Positions 1 to 8,633 of a DNA stretch of 64,000 nt are shown in pieces. This DNA comes from Arthrobacter nitroguajacolicus_D (GTDB lineage Bacteria; Actinomycetota; Actinomycetes; Actinomycetales; Micrococcaceae). The stretch covers positions 372,001 to 436,000 of the forward strand of contig NZ_JAVDSH010000003.1 of NCBI RefSeq assembly GCF_031455195.1. The letters run 5' to 3'. The notes beneath the pieces are model-generated. The model saw only the letters and a program-made list of their open reading frames with translations. It searched no databases and was not told the origin of the DNA. The position numbers were made by a program, and so were the translations under genes. Within the stretch, counting starts at the first letter, position 1. Every line of letters starts with the position of its first letter.

Positions 1-121
1 AAAAGAAGATCACTTCCGGAGACCGTTTCTTTTCGATCCGGTAACCGAAGGCAGAGACAACCTTACAGAACTTTCTGCGAAGAATCTAATCGGGGGGAGG
101 CGCCCGGGATTGAGCGGTATT

Positions 122-388
122 TCACGCCTCCCCAAGGATCCGGCCAGCCAGTTTCGCTTCGAACTTCTCGGCCTGCTCGGCGGTGATCTGGTTGAGCTGC
201 ACAGCCCGCAGCAGATCCGCGTGCACTCCGTCCATGCGGGCCGCAGCATCCGGCACCGGGCTCAGGACAATCGAGGCCGCCACGGCCGCCGCAGCGACGG
301 CGCTTGCAGCTGCTACGGCTGCTGTGCCAATCGAACCGGCTGCTGCCGAAGCGGACTTGCTGATGGATTGGACGGCCTTGCTGCTCAT
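122..388 (-). CDS. small alanine-rich protein of unknown function
   Basis: This encodes 88 residues. The ATG at 388 is chosen because a strong GGAGG lies a few bases upstream; the open frame continues further 5' but without a ribosome site. The N-terminal half is an Ala/Ser-rich hydrophobic stretch that could be a membrane segment or uncleaved signal. The C-terminal third is a charged amphipathic helix (LNQITAEQAEKFEAKLAG). I recognise no family. It is transcribed away from yajQ. A 9-bp inverted repeat (94-102 with 125-133) overlaps its stop codon and may end transcription, though it lacks a T-run. Confidence 0.6.
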   Translation of the reverse strand: MSSKAVQSISKSASAAAGSIGTAAVAAASAVAAAAVAASIVLSPVPDAAARMDGVHADLLRAVQLNQITAEQAEKFEAKLAGRILGEA

Positions 389-570
389 GCTGATCCTCCG
401 ACGATACGTTCTTTCAACTGGTACAACTCTCGCCCGGCTACCTCGGTTCCCACCTTGCGTGTGCTGTGAGCGAACTGTGAAAGCCCTCCACCGTCCCAAG
501 TGCCGGCTTCCGTACTAGGCTGGATGCCAGACCAATCCGCCCTCACAGGGCCCCCAACCTAAGGAGAGTC

Positions 571-1062
571 ATGGCAGGCGAATCCACATTCGACGTCGTC
601 AGCAAGGTAGACAAGCAAGAGGTCGCCAACGCGCTCAACCAGTCCCAGAAGGAAATCGCGCAGCGATACGACTTCAAGGGCGTTGGCGCGGAGATCGACT
701 TCAGCGGCGAGAAAATCCTCATGAAGGCCAACTCCGAGGACCGCGTCCTTGCCGTCCTGGATGTCTTCCAGTCCAAGCTCATCAAGCGCGGCATCTCCCT
801 GAAGTCCCTGGACCAAGGCGAGCCCTTCCCCTCCGGCAAGGAATTCCGCCTGGAATGCACCATCAAGGAAGGCATTGCCCAGGACATCGCCAAGAAGATC
901 AACAAGATCATCCGCGATGAAGCCCCCAAGTCCGTCAAGTCCCAGATTCAGGGCGACGAGCTCCGCGTGACCTCCAAGTCCCGCGACGACCTCCAGGAAA
1001 CCATGAACATCCTGAAGAAGTTCGAAGAGGCCGACCTTCAGTTCGTGAACTTCCGCAGTTAG
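571..1062 (+). CDS. yajQ: YajQ/UPF0234 family nucleotide-binding protein
   Basis: This 163-residue protein has the normal family length. It opens with the characteristic ESTFDVVSKVDKQEV segment and continues with QRYDFKG and a C-terminal DLQFVNFR. YajQ-family proteins are small cytoplasmic proteins with two ferredoxin-like folds; members bind nucleotides, and some bind cyclic di-GMP. The role in actinobacteria is not settled. AAGGAG sits 5-6 bases before the ATG. The gene is monocistronic and is followed by two strong hairpins. Confidence 0.93.
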   Translation: MAGESTFDVVSKVDKQEVANALNQSQKEIAQRYDFKGVGAEIDFSGEKILMKANSEDRVLAVLDVFQSKLIKRGISLKSLDQGEPFPSGKEFRLECTIKEGIAQDIAKKINKIIRDEAPKSVKSQIQGDELRVTSKSRDDLQETMNILKKFEEADLQFVNFRS

Positions 1063-1128
1063 CACGGATTTGGCCGCGTGATTACTGGGGGCTTGCCGCG
1101 GTAGTCCGCTCCAAGTCCGCAGAATCTC

Positions 1129-1176
1129 CGAGGACCGCAGCGATCAGCCTTGATCCTGCGGTCCTCGTTTTGTTTT
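1129..1176 (+). terminator. rho-independent terminator of yajQ
   Basis: A 12-bp perfect stem (1129-1140 with 1156-1167) encloses a 15-nt loop and is followed directly by TTTTGTTTT. Confidence 0.85.
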
Positions 1177-1180
1177 CAGC

Positions 1181-1228
1181 AAAAGCCGGGATGCGGGGCC
1201 AATCAAAGGCACCACATCCCGGCTTTTT
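1181..1228. terminator. second, bidirectional-type hairpin
   Basis: A perfect 13-bp stem (1181-1193 with 1215-1227) starts with AAAA and ends with TTTT, so it could stop transcription on either strand. It lies just after the yajQ terminator and insulates the efe operon promoter region. The remaining noncoding bases up to 1363 hold the efe control region. Confidence 0.75.
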
Positions 1229-1318
1229 GCTGCCCATAACTCCACCGATCACCGTAATTCAGCCGCAAATTAGGACATGAATAGTTTGCGTAATCCTCGG
1301 AACACAGTATTCTTCTTC

Positions 1319-1334
1319 CTTAGGCGGGCCTAAG
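1319..1334. promoter_or_regulatory. palindromic operator candidate upstream of efeUOB
   Basis: CTTAGG-CGGG-CCTAAG is a perfect 6+6 palindrome 30 nt before the efeU ATG. A further CCTTAG half-site lies at 1344-1349. The half-sites resemble the TTAGG/CCTAA arms of DtxR/IdeR iron boxes, but the centre is 4 nt rather than the canonical 9. Assignment to an iron regulator is therefore an inference from the iron-uptake genes downstream. Confidence 0.45.
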
Positions 1335-1363
1335 TATGGCTCCCCTTAGTGAAAGAAACCCAC

Positions 1364-2218
1364 ATGACCGCCAACTTCCTGATCGGCCTGCGCGAAGGCC
1401 TTGAGGCATCACTCGTTGTGGTCCTCCTGATGGCCTACCTCGTCAAGACCGACCGGCGGCACTTGATCCCCCGGCTCTGGGCCGGAGTGGGACTCGCCAT
1501 CGCGGTTTCCCTTGCCTTCGGTGCAGTCCTCACCTTCGGTCCGCGCGGCCTCACGTTCGAAGCCCAGGAAGCCATCGGCGGTGGCCTGTCCATAGTGGCA
1601 GTGGGCCTGGTGACCTGGATGGTCTTTTGGATGGCACGCACAGCGCGCAGCCTGGGCAGCGAGCTTCGCTCCCACGTGGACAAAGCAGCCGACGGCGCCG
1701 CGTGGGGCCTGGTGCTCGTGGCCGCACTCGCTGTGGGACGGGAAGGGCTGGAGACAGCGCTCTTTATTTGGGCCGCAGCGCAAGCCACCGGAGAAACCAC
1801 GTTCCCGCTGCTCGGCGCCCTGCTGGGCCTTCTGGCCGCGGCGGGGCTGGGCTACCTGCTCCACCGAGGCGTCCTCAAAGTAAACCTTGGCCGGTTCTTC
1901 ACCTGGACCGGAGTGGGCCTGATCGTCATCGCAGGTGGCGTCCTGGCGTACGGAATCCATGATCTCCAGGAAGCCGGCATTCTCCCGGGCCTACATAACC
2001 TGGCCTTCGACGTCTCAGCTGCCATCCCGCCGTCGTCCTGGTATGGCACCTTGCTGAAAGGCACCCTCAACTTCTCCCCCGCCACCACCTGGCTCGAAGC
2101 CGCAGCCTGGCTTCTTTACGTTGTTCCCGTCTTGTTCCTATACATCCGGGCCAACCGCAAACCGGCAACCCAGGCAGTAGGAATGACCTCCGCCCCCGTC
2201 GTCACGGCCCACCCCTGA
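1364..2218 (+). CDS. efeU: EfeU/FTR1 family iron permease
   Basis: This is the integral membrane iron channel of the EfeUOB uptake system. It is 284 residues with about seven hydrophobic segments. Both family signatures are present: REGLE at residues 10-14 and again at about 126-130, whose acidic residues co-ordinate iron. An in-frame GTG at 1349 would add five residues, but the ATG at 1364 matches the usual MTANFLIGLREGLE start and has a purine-rich GAAAG upstream. It is the first gene of efeU-efeO-efeB; efeO follows after 43 bases. Confidence 0.95.
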   Translation: MTANFLIGLREGLEASLVVVLLMAYLVKTDRRHLIPRLWAGVGLAIAVSLAFGAVLTFGPRGLTFEAQEAIGGGLSIVAVGLVTWMVFWMARTARSLGSELRSHVDKAADGAAWGLVLVAALAVGREGLETALFIWAAAQATGETTFPLLGALLGLLAAAGLGYLLHRGVLKVNLGRFFTWTGVGLIVIAGGVLAYGIHDLQEAGILPGLHNLAFDVSAAIPPSSWYGTLLKGTLNFSPATTWLEAAAWLLYVVPVLFLYIRANRKPATQAVGMTSAPVVTAHP

Positions 2219-2261
2219 TCCTGCGCCCTGACGCCACTCCCCCTTAACAAAGGAAACACCT

Positions 2262-3449
2262 ATGTTTGGCACATTCCTGCCCGCATCCGCTAAGTACCGC
2301 AAGACCCTGGCAGTTATCGGGGCAGCGGCCGCCGTGCCTTTGGTACTGACGGGCTGCACGGACAACACCAAGCCTGCGAGCGCCAGCGACGGCCCCATCC
2401 AGGTCTCCAGTACCGCCAACGAGTGCAAGGTTTCCGCGGCCACAGCGCCCAGCGGCAACCTGACCTTTTCGGTGAAGAATGAGGGCACGGAAGTCACCGA
2501 GTTCTATCTGCTTGCCGAAGATGGCCTGCGGATCATCGGTGAAGTGGAGAACATTGGACCGGGCATCTCCCGGAACCTGGTGGTTACTGCTCCTGCAGGG
2601 AAGTACAACACGGCATGCAAGCCGGGCATGCAGGGTGACGGAATCCGGGCGTCCTTCGAGGTCACTGAGTCCGGCAACAAGCCCAGCGTCGATGCCGATC
2701 TGCAGAAGCTCGTGGACACGGGAACCCAGCAGTACGCGGCGTACGTCAAGGACCAAACCGAGCAACTGGTTACGGGCACCAAGGCTTTCGCAGACGCTTT
2801 CGCTGCCGGTGACGCCGCCAAGGCACGGGACCTGTACGCTGCCACCCGCATGCACTGGGAGCGCATTGAACCGGTTGCTGAATCGTTCGGCGATCTGGAC
2901 CCCAAGTTGGATGCCCGCGAGGCGGACCTTGAGCCTGGCCAGGAATGGACAGGCTGGCACCGGGCGGAGAAAGACCTCTTCCCGCCGGCAGGCTACACGG
3001 CCATGACCGCCGCGGAACGCACTGCCATCTCTACTCAGCTCGTAGCCGACACTGAGGACCTCGCCAAGCGCACCCGCACCGTGGAACTCACCGCGGACAA
3101 GCTGGGCAACGGAGCCAAGGAGTTGCTGGACGAGGTGGCCACGGGCAAGGTCACTGGCGAGGAAGAAATCTGGTCGCACACTGACCTGTGGGACTTCCAG
3201 GCCAACGTTGACGGGGCCCGTATCGCCTTTGAGAGCCTGAAGCCGGCCCTTGAACAGAAGGATGCCGAGCTCGCCACGTCCCTGGCAGGCAAGTTCGACG
3301 CCCTCCAGGCTGAGCTCAAGAAGCACGCCAAGGGCGACGGCTTCGCTTACTACAACGAGCTGACCCCGGAGCAGGTCCAGCAGCTCGCAGCTTTGGTCGA
3401 TTCGCTGGGTGAGCCCCTGTCCAAGCTCACTTCAGCCGTCGTGTTGTGA
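2262..3449 (+). CDS. efeO: EfeO iron-uptake lipoprotein (cupredoxin plus M75 domain)
   Basis: This 395-residue protein has a lipoprotein signal (hydrophobic segment ending LTGC, Cys 32), so it should be tethered outside the membrane. The N-terminal part after the signal is cupredoxin-like. From about residue 145 it carries the imelysin/M75 domain, with the HWERIEPVAE segment (from about residue 198) and GWHRAEKDLF. EfeO is thought to bind periplasmic or extracellular iron and pass it to EfeU with EfeB. AAAGGAAAC precedes the ATG. Its TGA overlaps the GTG start of efeB by 4 bases (GTGA), indicating translational coupling. Confidence 0.95.
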   Translation: MFGTFLPASAKYRKTLAVIGAAAAVPLVLTGCTDNTKPASASDGPIQVSSTANECKVSAATAPSGNLTFSVKNEGTEVTEFYLLAEDGLRIIGEVENIGPGISRNLVVTAPAGKYNTACKPGMQGDGIRASFEVTESGNKPSVDADLQKLVDTGTQQYAAYVKDQTEQLVTGTKAFADAFAAGDAAKARDLYAATRMHWERIEPVAESFGDLDPKLDAREADLEPGQEWTGWHRAEKDLFPPAGYTAMTAAERTAISTQLVADTEDLAKRTRTVELTADKLGNGAKELLDEVATGKVTGEEEIWSHTDLWDFQANVDGARIAFESLKPALEQKDAELATSLAGKFDALQAELKKHAKGDGFAYYNELTPEQVQQLAALVDSLGEPLSKLTSAVVL

Positions 3450-4882
3450 GCGGCTGCCCCTTTGGGCACACCAGCGATCCCGCCGACGCGGACCGCTCTG
3501 GTGAGCCAACCGCCGTCGAGCGTTCCGGTGAGCCGACCGCCGTCGTGACCTCCCAGGAAGCGGCCGACGGCGACAGTGCGGCTGCCGCTTCGACCGGCAC
3601 GTCGCGCTTTTCCCGACGCGGTTTACTTTCGCTCGCCGGAGTCGGCGGCGCCGGTGCTGTGGCGGGCCTGGCGGCCGGGTTCCTTGGCCACGACGTGGTG
3701 ACTGCGGCTTCGGCGTCGGCTGCTACGCCTGATCCCGGCGCTTCAGTTATTCCTTTTTTTGGCCAGCACCAGGCCGGCATCACGACGCCAGCACAGGACC
3801 GTTTGCACATGGCCGCCTTTGACGTCACCACAGAGGACCGCAAGGAACTCATCAGGCTGTTGAAGGATTGGACTGCCGCGGCTGAGGCCATGACCACGGG
3901 GGTCCCGACGGGTAAGACCGGTGCCGTCGATGGCCCCTACGACGCCCCACCGGAAGACACCGGCGAAGCGTTGGACCTGCCGGCGGCGAAATTGACCTTG
4001 ACGTTCGGTTTCGGCGCTGGGCTGTTCGAAAAGGACGGCAAGGTCCGTTTTGGGCTCGATGGGCGCCGGCCGGATGCACTGATCGATCTCCCGCATTTCC
4101 CGGGTGACGACCTTCTACCCGGACGAACCGGTGGCGACCTTGTTGTCCAGGCCTGCGCCGACGACCCCCAGGTCGCTGTACACGCCATCCGGAACTTGGC
4201 GCGGATCGGCTTCGGCAAGGTCCGGGTCCGTTGGTCGCAGTTGGGCTTTGGCCGAACGTCATCCACGTCCCGGACGCAGGTGACGGCGCGGAACCTCTTT
4301 GGCTTCAAGGACGGCACCAACAACCTCAAGGTTGAGGACAACGCCCTGCTGGACGAGCACGTGTGGGTTTCCTCAACAGCCCGCCCGTCCGAGCAGTGGA
4401 TGGCCGGCGGCAGTTACCTGGTAGCGCGCAGGATCCAAATGCACATCGAAACCTGGGACCGGACCTCGCTCCGGGAACAGGAAGGGCTGATCGGGCGGAC
4501 CAAGGGTGCGGGCGCTCCCCTGTCCGGCGGCGATGAATTCACCGCTCCCGACTTTGCCTTGGCCGGCAGGGAGGGCGCTCCGCTCATCCCTCTCGACTCC
4601 CACATGCGGCTCGCCCACCCGGACCAGAACGACGGTGTGAGGATGCTGCGCCGCGGCTACAACTTCACCGACGGTTCGGACGGCCTGGGGCACCTGGACG
4701 CCGGGCTGTTCTTCATAGCTTTCGTCAAGGACCCCCGGACGCACTACGTCCCCATGCAACTGGCACTGGCCAAGGGTGACACCCTGTCCGTGGAGTATTT
4801 GAAGCACACCGGTTCCGGTCTCTTCGCGGTGCCTCCGGGTGTGGAAGCGGGCGGTTTCATCGGCGAGGGGCTTTTCGCTTAG
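3446..4882 (+). CDS. efeB: EfeB, Tat-exported DyP-type haem peroxidase
   Basis: This 478-residue protein is the peroxidase partner of EfeUO. A twin-arginine signal (SRRGLLSLAG, Arg 57-58) follows an unusually long N-terminus that contains a repeated RSGEPTAV octapeptide. The DyP signature GFKDG lies at about residues 286-290, followed by the TNN extension typical of EfeB. DyP peroxidases bind haem and use peroxide; in this system EfeB is proposed to oxidise ferrous iron or release iron from haem. The GTG start overlaps the efeO stop. The gene ends facing htpX. Confidence 0.95.
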   Translation: MSGCPFGHTSDPADADRSGEPTAVERSGEPTAVVTSQEAADGDSAAAASTGTSRFSRRGLLSLAGVGGAGAVAGLAAGFLGHDVVTAASASAATPDPGASVIPFFGQHQAGITTPAQDRLHMAAFDVTTEDRKELIRLLKDWTAAAEAMTTGVPTGKTGAVDGPYDAPPEDTGEALDLPAAKLTLTFGFGAGLFEKDGKVRFGLDGRRPDALIDLPHFPGDDLLPGRTGGDLVVQACADDPQVAVHAIRNLARIGFGKVRVRWSQLGFGRTSSTSRTQVTARNLFGFKDGTNNLKVEDNALLDEHVWVSSTARPSEQWMAGGSYLVARRIQMHIETWDRTSLREQEGLIGRTKGAGAPLSGGDEFTAPDFALAGREGAPLIPLDSHMRLAHPDQNDGVRMLRRGYNFTDGSDGLGHLDAGLFFIAFVKDPRTHYVPMQLALAKGDTLSVEYLKHTGSGLFAVPPGVEAGGFIGEGLFA

Positions 4883-4910
4883 CTCTTCCTTGCCTCAATA
4901 GCGTTGCCAT

Positions 4911-4948
4911 CCCGCTGTTACGTTGTTGGCCAGCAACGAATCAGCGGG
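4911..4948. terminator. hairpin between convergent efeB and htpX
   Basis: CCCGCTG (4911-4917) pairs with CAGCGGG (4942-4948), and an inner CGTTG/CAACG pair extends the stem. There is no clear T-run, so terminator activity is uncertain. The rest of this 124-nt gap holds short direct repeats (CGAATCAGC, GCAGCCGAG) and no gene. Confidence 0.45.
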
Positions 4949-5006
4949 TTGGCGACGAATCAGCCGAGGCGCGGCAGCCGAGACCCCGCAGCCGAGCAGG
5001 CGCTGG

Positions 5007-5876
5007 CTAGGAGAGCGGCCGCCCGGCCATCTGCTCCAGCCTGCTGATCCGTTCCTTCATCGGAGGATGCGTGGAGAACATCCGCCGCATGCCACCACCC
5101 CGGAACGGGTTGGCGATCATCAGGTGCGAGGCATTGACCAGCTTCTGGTCCTGGGGCAGCGGTAGTTGACTCACGCCGGACTCGATCTTCCGCAGGGCCG
5201 AGGCGAGTGCCAGCGGGTCGCCGGTCAGCTGGGCTCCGTCCTCATCGGCGTCGTACTCGCGCGTCCGGGAGATAGCCATCTGGATCAATGAGGCCGCGAA
5301 CGGTGCCAGCAGGGCCATGGCAATGGTGGCCAACGGGTTGGCGTTTCGCCGATCGCCGCCGCCGAAGATCAACAGCATCTGACCCACGGACGTAATGACA
5401 CCGGCCACCGCCGCAGCGACGGACGAGGTGAGGATGTCGCGGTTGTACACGTGCATCAGTTCATGCCCCAACACGCCCCTAAGTTCACGGGCATCAAGCA
5501 AATGCAGGATTCCCTCGGTGCAGCAGACAGCGGCATTCTTGGGATTGCGGCCCGTGGCAAAAGCGTTGGGTGTCATGGTGGGCGAAAGGTAGATCCGCGG
5601 CATGGGCTTGTTGGCGCGCACGGACAGCTCACGAACAATCTGGTAAAGCTGCGGCGCCTGCGCTTCGGTGACCGGGTAGGCGGCCATGGAACGGATGGCG
5701 ATCTTGTCGCTGTTCCAGTATCCGTAAGCTGTTGTGCCCACGCCGATCAAGGCCATGATCCAGATGGGCGTGGTGCTGCGCGTCCCGGCTGCGATGATGG
5801 CGCCCAACCCCAACAACACTGCCCACAGCACACCAAAGAGCGCTGCAGTCTTGAGTCCATTGTTGTGTTTATGCAC
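5007..5876 (-). CDS. htpX: HtpX family membrane zinc metalloprotease (M48)
   Basis: This 289-residue protein starts with GTG in the typical MHKHNNGLKTAALFG context. It has two N-terminal membrane segments, the zinc motif HELMH at residues 138-142 followed by VYNRDIL, a second pair of hydrophobic segments, and the EYDADEDG acidic motif that supplies the third zinc ligand. HtpX degrades damaged membrane proteins. The length is normal. It lies 104 bases downstream of the MFS gene on the same strand. Confidence 0.95.
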   Translation of the reverse strand: MHKHNNGLKTAALFGVLWAVLLGLGAIIAAGTRSTTPIWIMALIGVGTTAYGYWNSDKIAIRSMAAYPVTEAQAPQLYQIVRELSVRANKPMPRIYLSPTMTPNAFATGRNPKNAAVCCTEGILHLLDARELRGVLGHELMHVYNRDILTSSVAAAVAGVITSVGQMLLIFGGGDRRNANPLATIAMALLAPFAASLIQMAISRTREYDADEDGAQLTGDPLALASALRKIESGVSQLPLPQDQKLVNASHLMIANPFRGGGMRRMFSTHPPMKERISRLEQMAGRPLS

Positions 5877-5980
5877 GGTTGTCGCTTTCTTCCGCTCTTG
5901 CAGGGGTTCTGTACGGATTAACGCCGACGCCGGTCCTCGGGTTCCGTTACCAGCCTACGTCGGCGTTGCCACTGCCGGAG

Positions 5981-7252
5981 CTAAGGGACGGGGTGCTTGG
6001 CGTCGTAGGCGACGAAGCCGGGCTGGATGCGCGAGGCCAGCCACGCCAGGACAATGCACAGGAGCCCGCCGAGCAACAGCACACCGCCTTCGCTGAGGAA
6101 CTGGGTGACCCCACCGGCCAGCATGTCGCCGACCCGCGGGCCGCCCGCAACCACCACGATGAACACGCCCTGAAGCCGTCCCCGGAGATGGTCGGGGGTT
6201 GCGGACTGAAGAATGGTGGTGCGGAAGACCGCACTGATGGAGTCGGAGATTCCTGCGAGCGCGCAACACAGGGCCGCTGGCAGCAACCAGGGCGTGACGC
6301 CTCCGCGGCCCGAATCCCCGGCAAGCAGCACCACCAGTCCGAATCCGGCAATTGAGGCTCCCCAACCAACCACTGACCACACCACGGCGCTTCCCTGTTT
6401 CCTAACCCGGCCAAGGGGCCCGGAGAAAAGCCCGGCCAGGAAAGCCCCCACGGCCGTGGACGCCAGCAAGACGCCCACTGTTGTTTCGCCTCCGCCGATC
6501 ATGACGGCGCCAATGGCTGGCATGAGCGCCCTGGGTTGAGCACAGATCATGGCGATGAGGTCGATGATAAAGGTCATGCGGACGTTGGGCCGGGTTCCCA
6601 GGAAGCGGAAGCCTTCCACCACTGAACGCAGCCCCGGCCGCACCGCGTCTTTGGACGGCGGCAGCGGCGGAAGCCGAAAGAGTCCCCACAGGGCAAAGGT
6701 GAAGCTGATGACATCAATGGTGTAGGTCCAACCAAACCCGATGGTCGCCACGAGGACACCGGCCAGCAGTGGTCCGGCCGTCATGGACAAGCCAAAGGTC
6801 AGCATGCTCAGGGCGTTGGCTGCAGGGAGCAGGTCCTTCCTGACAAGGAGCGGGATGATGGCGCTGCGGGCCGGACCGTTGATGCCCTGTGCTCCGCTTT
6901 GGATCGCCACCAGGGCATAGAGGATCCAGATGTTGCCAATCTCCAACCAGGCCTGCAACGCCAGTCCCGCCGTGGTTGCCCAGAGGACCAGTGAAGCGAT
7001 GATGGCCACTTTGCGGCGATCGTAGGCATCCGAGACAGAGCCTCCGTAGAGCCCTGCAATGACCAAGGGAACCAGTGCGAAGATTCCCAGGAGGCCCACG
7101 TAAAAACTTTCCTGGGTCAGCCTGTAAACCTCCAGGCTGACGGCCACCAACGTCAGTTGGGTACCAATGGCGGCCACCGAGGCTCCCAGCCAGAGTCGTC
7201 GGAAAGCGGGACTCTCCTTCAACGGAGTGATGTCTGCCAGTAATTTCGCCAC
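5981..7252 (-). CDS. MFS transporter of the EntS-like (MFS_3) type
   Basis: This 423-residue protein has twelve predicted membrane segments. The start MAKLLADITPLKESPAFRRLWLG is typical of the enterobactin-exporter-like MFS subfamily, and the cytoplasmic loop GGSVSDAYDRRK matches the MFS loop 2-3 motif. The substrate cannot be read from sequence; members export siderophores or drugs. The nearby iron genes (efeUOB, fur) make siderophore export possible but unproven. Confidence 0.85.
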   Translation of the reverse strand: MAKLLADITPLKESPAFRRLWLGASVAAIGTQLTLVAVSLEVYRLTQESFYVGLLGIFALVPLVIAGLYGGSVSDAYDRRKVAIIASLVLWATTAGLALQAWLEIGNIWILYALVAIQSGAQGINGPARSAIIPLLVRKDLLPAANALSMLTFGLSMTAGPLLAGVLVATIGFGWTYTIDVISFTFALWGLFRLPPLPPSKDAVRPGLRSVVEGFRFLGTRPNVRMTFIIDLIAMICAQPRALMPAIGAVMIGGGETTVGVLLASTAVGAFLAGLFSGPLGRVRKQGSAVVWSVVGWGASIAGFGLVVLLAGDSGRGGVTPWLLPAALCCALAGISDSISAVFRTTILQSATPDHLRGRLQGVFIVVVAGGPRVGDMLAGGVTQFLSEGGVLLLGGLLCIVLAWLASRIQPGFVAYDAKHPVP

Positions 7253-7338
7253 CGTCCAACCCTAACCAGCATGACGGCTGCCTCCCGCACCCGCCATCCT
7301 GCTTGGTAGGCTCACCCCGGGGAGGGAGTTGACACGTC

Positions 7339-8109
7339 ATGTCGCGACGATTGCTGTACCGTTCGGCCTTCTGGGAGATAGCCCGGCCGCGCCATCCCCT
7401 CACCGCCGGCCATGTGCTACTCAGGTTGTCCGACCCTTCCACAGAGTTCGCCCACCCCTCGGCGACCGACTGGCTGTTCTGCCACAACCTGATCCGCACA
7501 GCACTCCGCGATGTCCTGGGCGTTGCCCGTTGCCCCATCATGTTTACCTACCGTTGGCACCCGCTCGGTGCTGCGATCGGCGAACCCGTCGCCGAGTCCT
7601 CCACACCCACCTTCCACCTCTTCGGGCGTGGACCGGGTGAAACCTCGACGCCGGGACACCAACTGTTGTTGCCGGCGCACCGGCGCATTGGGGAACCCCT
7701 GGAACGTTTGGAAGCGACCGATGATGCGATCAGGGAGGTGCTGGTGCGCGCCCGACCGCCAGCCGCGGCGACATTCCCGGAGGGGGCGAGTACCGCCGTC
7801 GAGCCCGTCCTGCAACCGGGCGGGCTGGTTGAATCGACGGACTCCGGACGCAACCATGCAGTGATCCAACCGATCAGGGCCGTGGAATCGATCGGCGACG
7901 TCTCTCCAGCGGAACTCTTGGCCATGGGCGCTGCGCTGGGCGCGCTGCCCGTGGCTGGAGGACTCAGTGGATTCAGCTGCATAGCGCTGGAATCGACGGG
8001 AAACGGGGTCCCGGTACGGGTCCATGTGCTGGGACGATCGGCCGCCGAGGAGGGGAATCCCTTGGAGGCTTTGCTTTGTTCACCCGAAGTTAGCCTTGCC
8101 TTATTGTGA
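7339..8109 (+). CDS. conserved hypothetical protein, possible degenerate HIT-like domain
   Basis: This is 256 residues, ATG with GGGGAGGGAG upstream. I do not recognise a firm family. The first 100 residues run HPLTAGHVLL (19-28), a helix-rich middle, and TFHLFGR (91-97). This order resembles the histidine-triad (HIT) fold, where GHxLV and a late HxHxH strand occur, but only one His of the triad remains. The second half looks like an internal repeat or second domain (ISPAELLAMGAALGALPV). It ends 30 bases before the Fur-family gene and may be co-transcribed with fur and katA. Function is unknown. Confidence 0.75.
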   Translation: MSRRLLYRSAFWEIARPRHPLTAGHVLLRLSDPSTEFAHPSATDWLFCHNLIRTALRDVLGVARCPIMFTYRWHPLGAAIGEPVAESSTPTFHLFGRGPGETSTPGHQLLLPAHRRIGEPLERLEATDDAIREVLVRARPPAAATFPEGASTAVEPVLQPGGLVESTDSGRNHAVIQPIRAVESIGDVSPAELLAMGAALGALPVAGGLSGFSCIALESTGNGVPVRVHVLGRSAAEEGNPLEALLCSPEVSLALL

Positions 8110-8124
8110 ACTCCTCATAATAAG
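8100..8124. promoter_or_regulatory. AT-rich inverted repeat at the fur-katA promoter
   Basis: CTTATT (8100-8105) and AATAAG (8119-8124) form an inverted repeat overlapping the end of the upstream gene. The segment sits 16 bases before the fur ATG and is markedly AT-rich against its surroundings. CATAAT at 8116-8121 could be a -10 box. By analogy with mycobacterial furA-kat operons this is where the Fur-family protein would bind to autoregulate; that is inference. Confidence 0.45.
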
Positions 8125-8139
8125 TGTTTTACTGAATGC

Positions 8140-8619
8140 ATGACCGATCACACAGCCGAGCAAGCAGAATGGGCAGCAGCCCTGCATGCCCACGGCAGGC
8201 GTGTGACCAAGCAGCGTCTGGCAGTGCTCGCCGCCGTCCAGCACCATCCGCACTCCCCTGCGGAGGGAATCCTGGCCGCCGCCCGCGCAGAGCTACCGGA
8301 ATTGACGGCGCAGTCGGTTTACGTGGTGCTCAGCGACCTCACGGATTTGCAGATGCTGCGACGATTCGAACCACCGCATTCCCCGGCGCTCTACGAAACC
8401 CGGGTGGGTGACAACCACCATCACGCCGTCTGTATCAGCTGCGGCAAGGTGGAAGACGTGGATTGCGCAGTGGGACACGCTCCGTGCCTCACACCGCACT
8501 GGGATGAGAACTCCAAGCCCATGACCATCCAGATCGCAGACGTCCTGTACCAGGGCATCTGCCAGGACTGCCAGTCCAAACAACAGCTTCCCGTTGAAAC
8601 TTCCGTTACTCACACATAG
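8140..8619 (+). CDS. furA: Fur-family peroxide/iron regulator (FurA/PerR-like)
   Basis: This 159-residue protein has an N-terminal winged helix (VTKQRLAVLAAV... AQSVYVVLSDL) followed by the dimerisation and metal domain. Two CxxC pairs (Cys 98/101 and 141/144) form the structural zinc site, and the GDNHHHAVC motif (His 93-95) supplies the regulatory metal ligands. It lies 14 bases upstream of catalase, the classic furA-kat arrangement, which points to peroxide-sensing repression of katA. No Shine-Dalgarno is visible before the ATG, so translation may be leaderless or coupled. Confidence 0.92.
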   Translation: MTDHTAEQAEWAAALHAHGRRVTKQRLAVLAAVQHHPHSPAEGILAAARAELPELTAQSVYVVLSDLTDLQMLRRFEPPHSPALYETRVGDNHHHAVCISCGKVEDVDCAVGHAPCLTPHWDENSKPMTIQIADVLYQGICQDCQSKQQLPVETSVTHT

Positions 8620-8633
8620 GAAAAAGGAGAACA

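Noticed and set aside
1319..1334. Canonical DtxR/IdeR box
   Set aside because: The arms fit, but the spacing does not give the 19-bp consensus, so only an operator candidate is reported.
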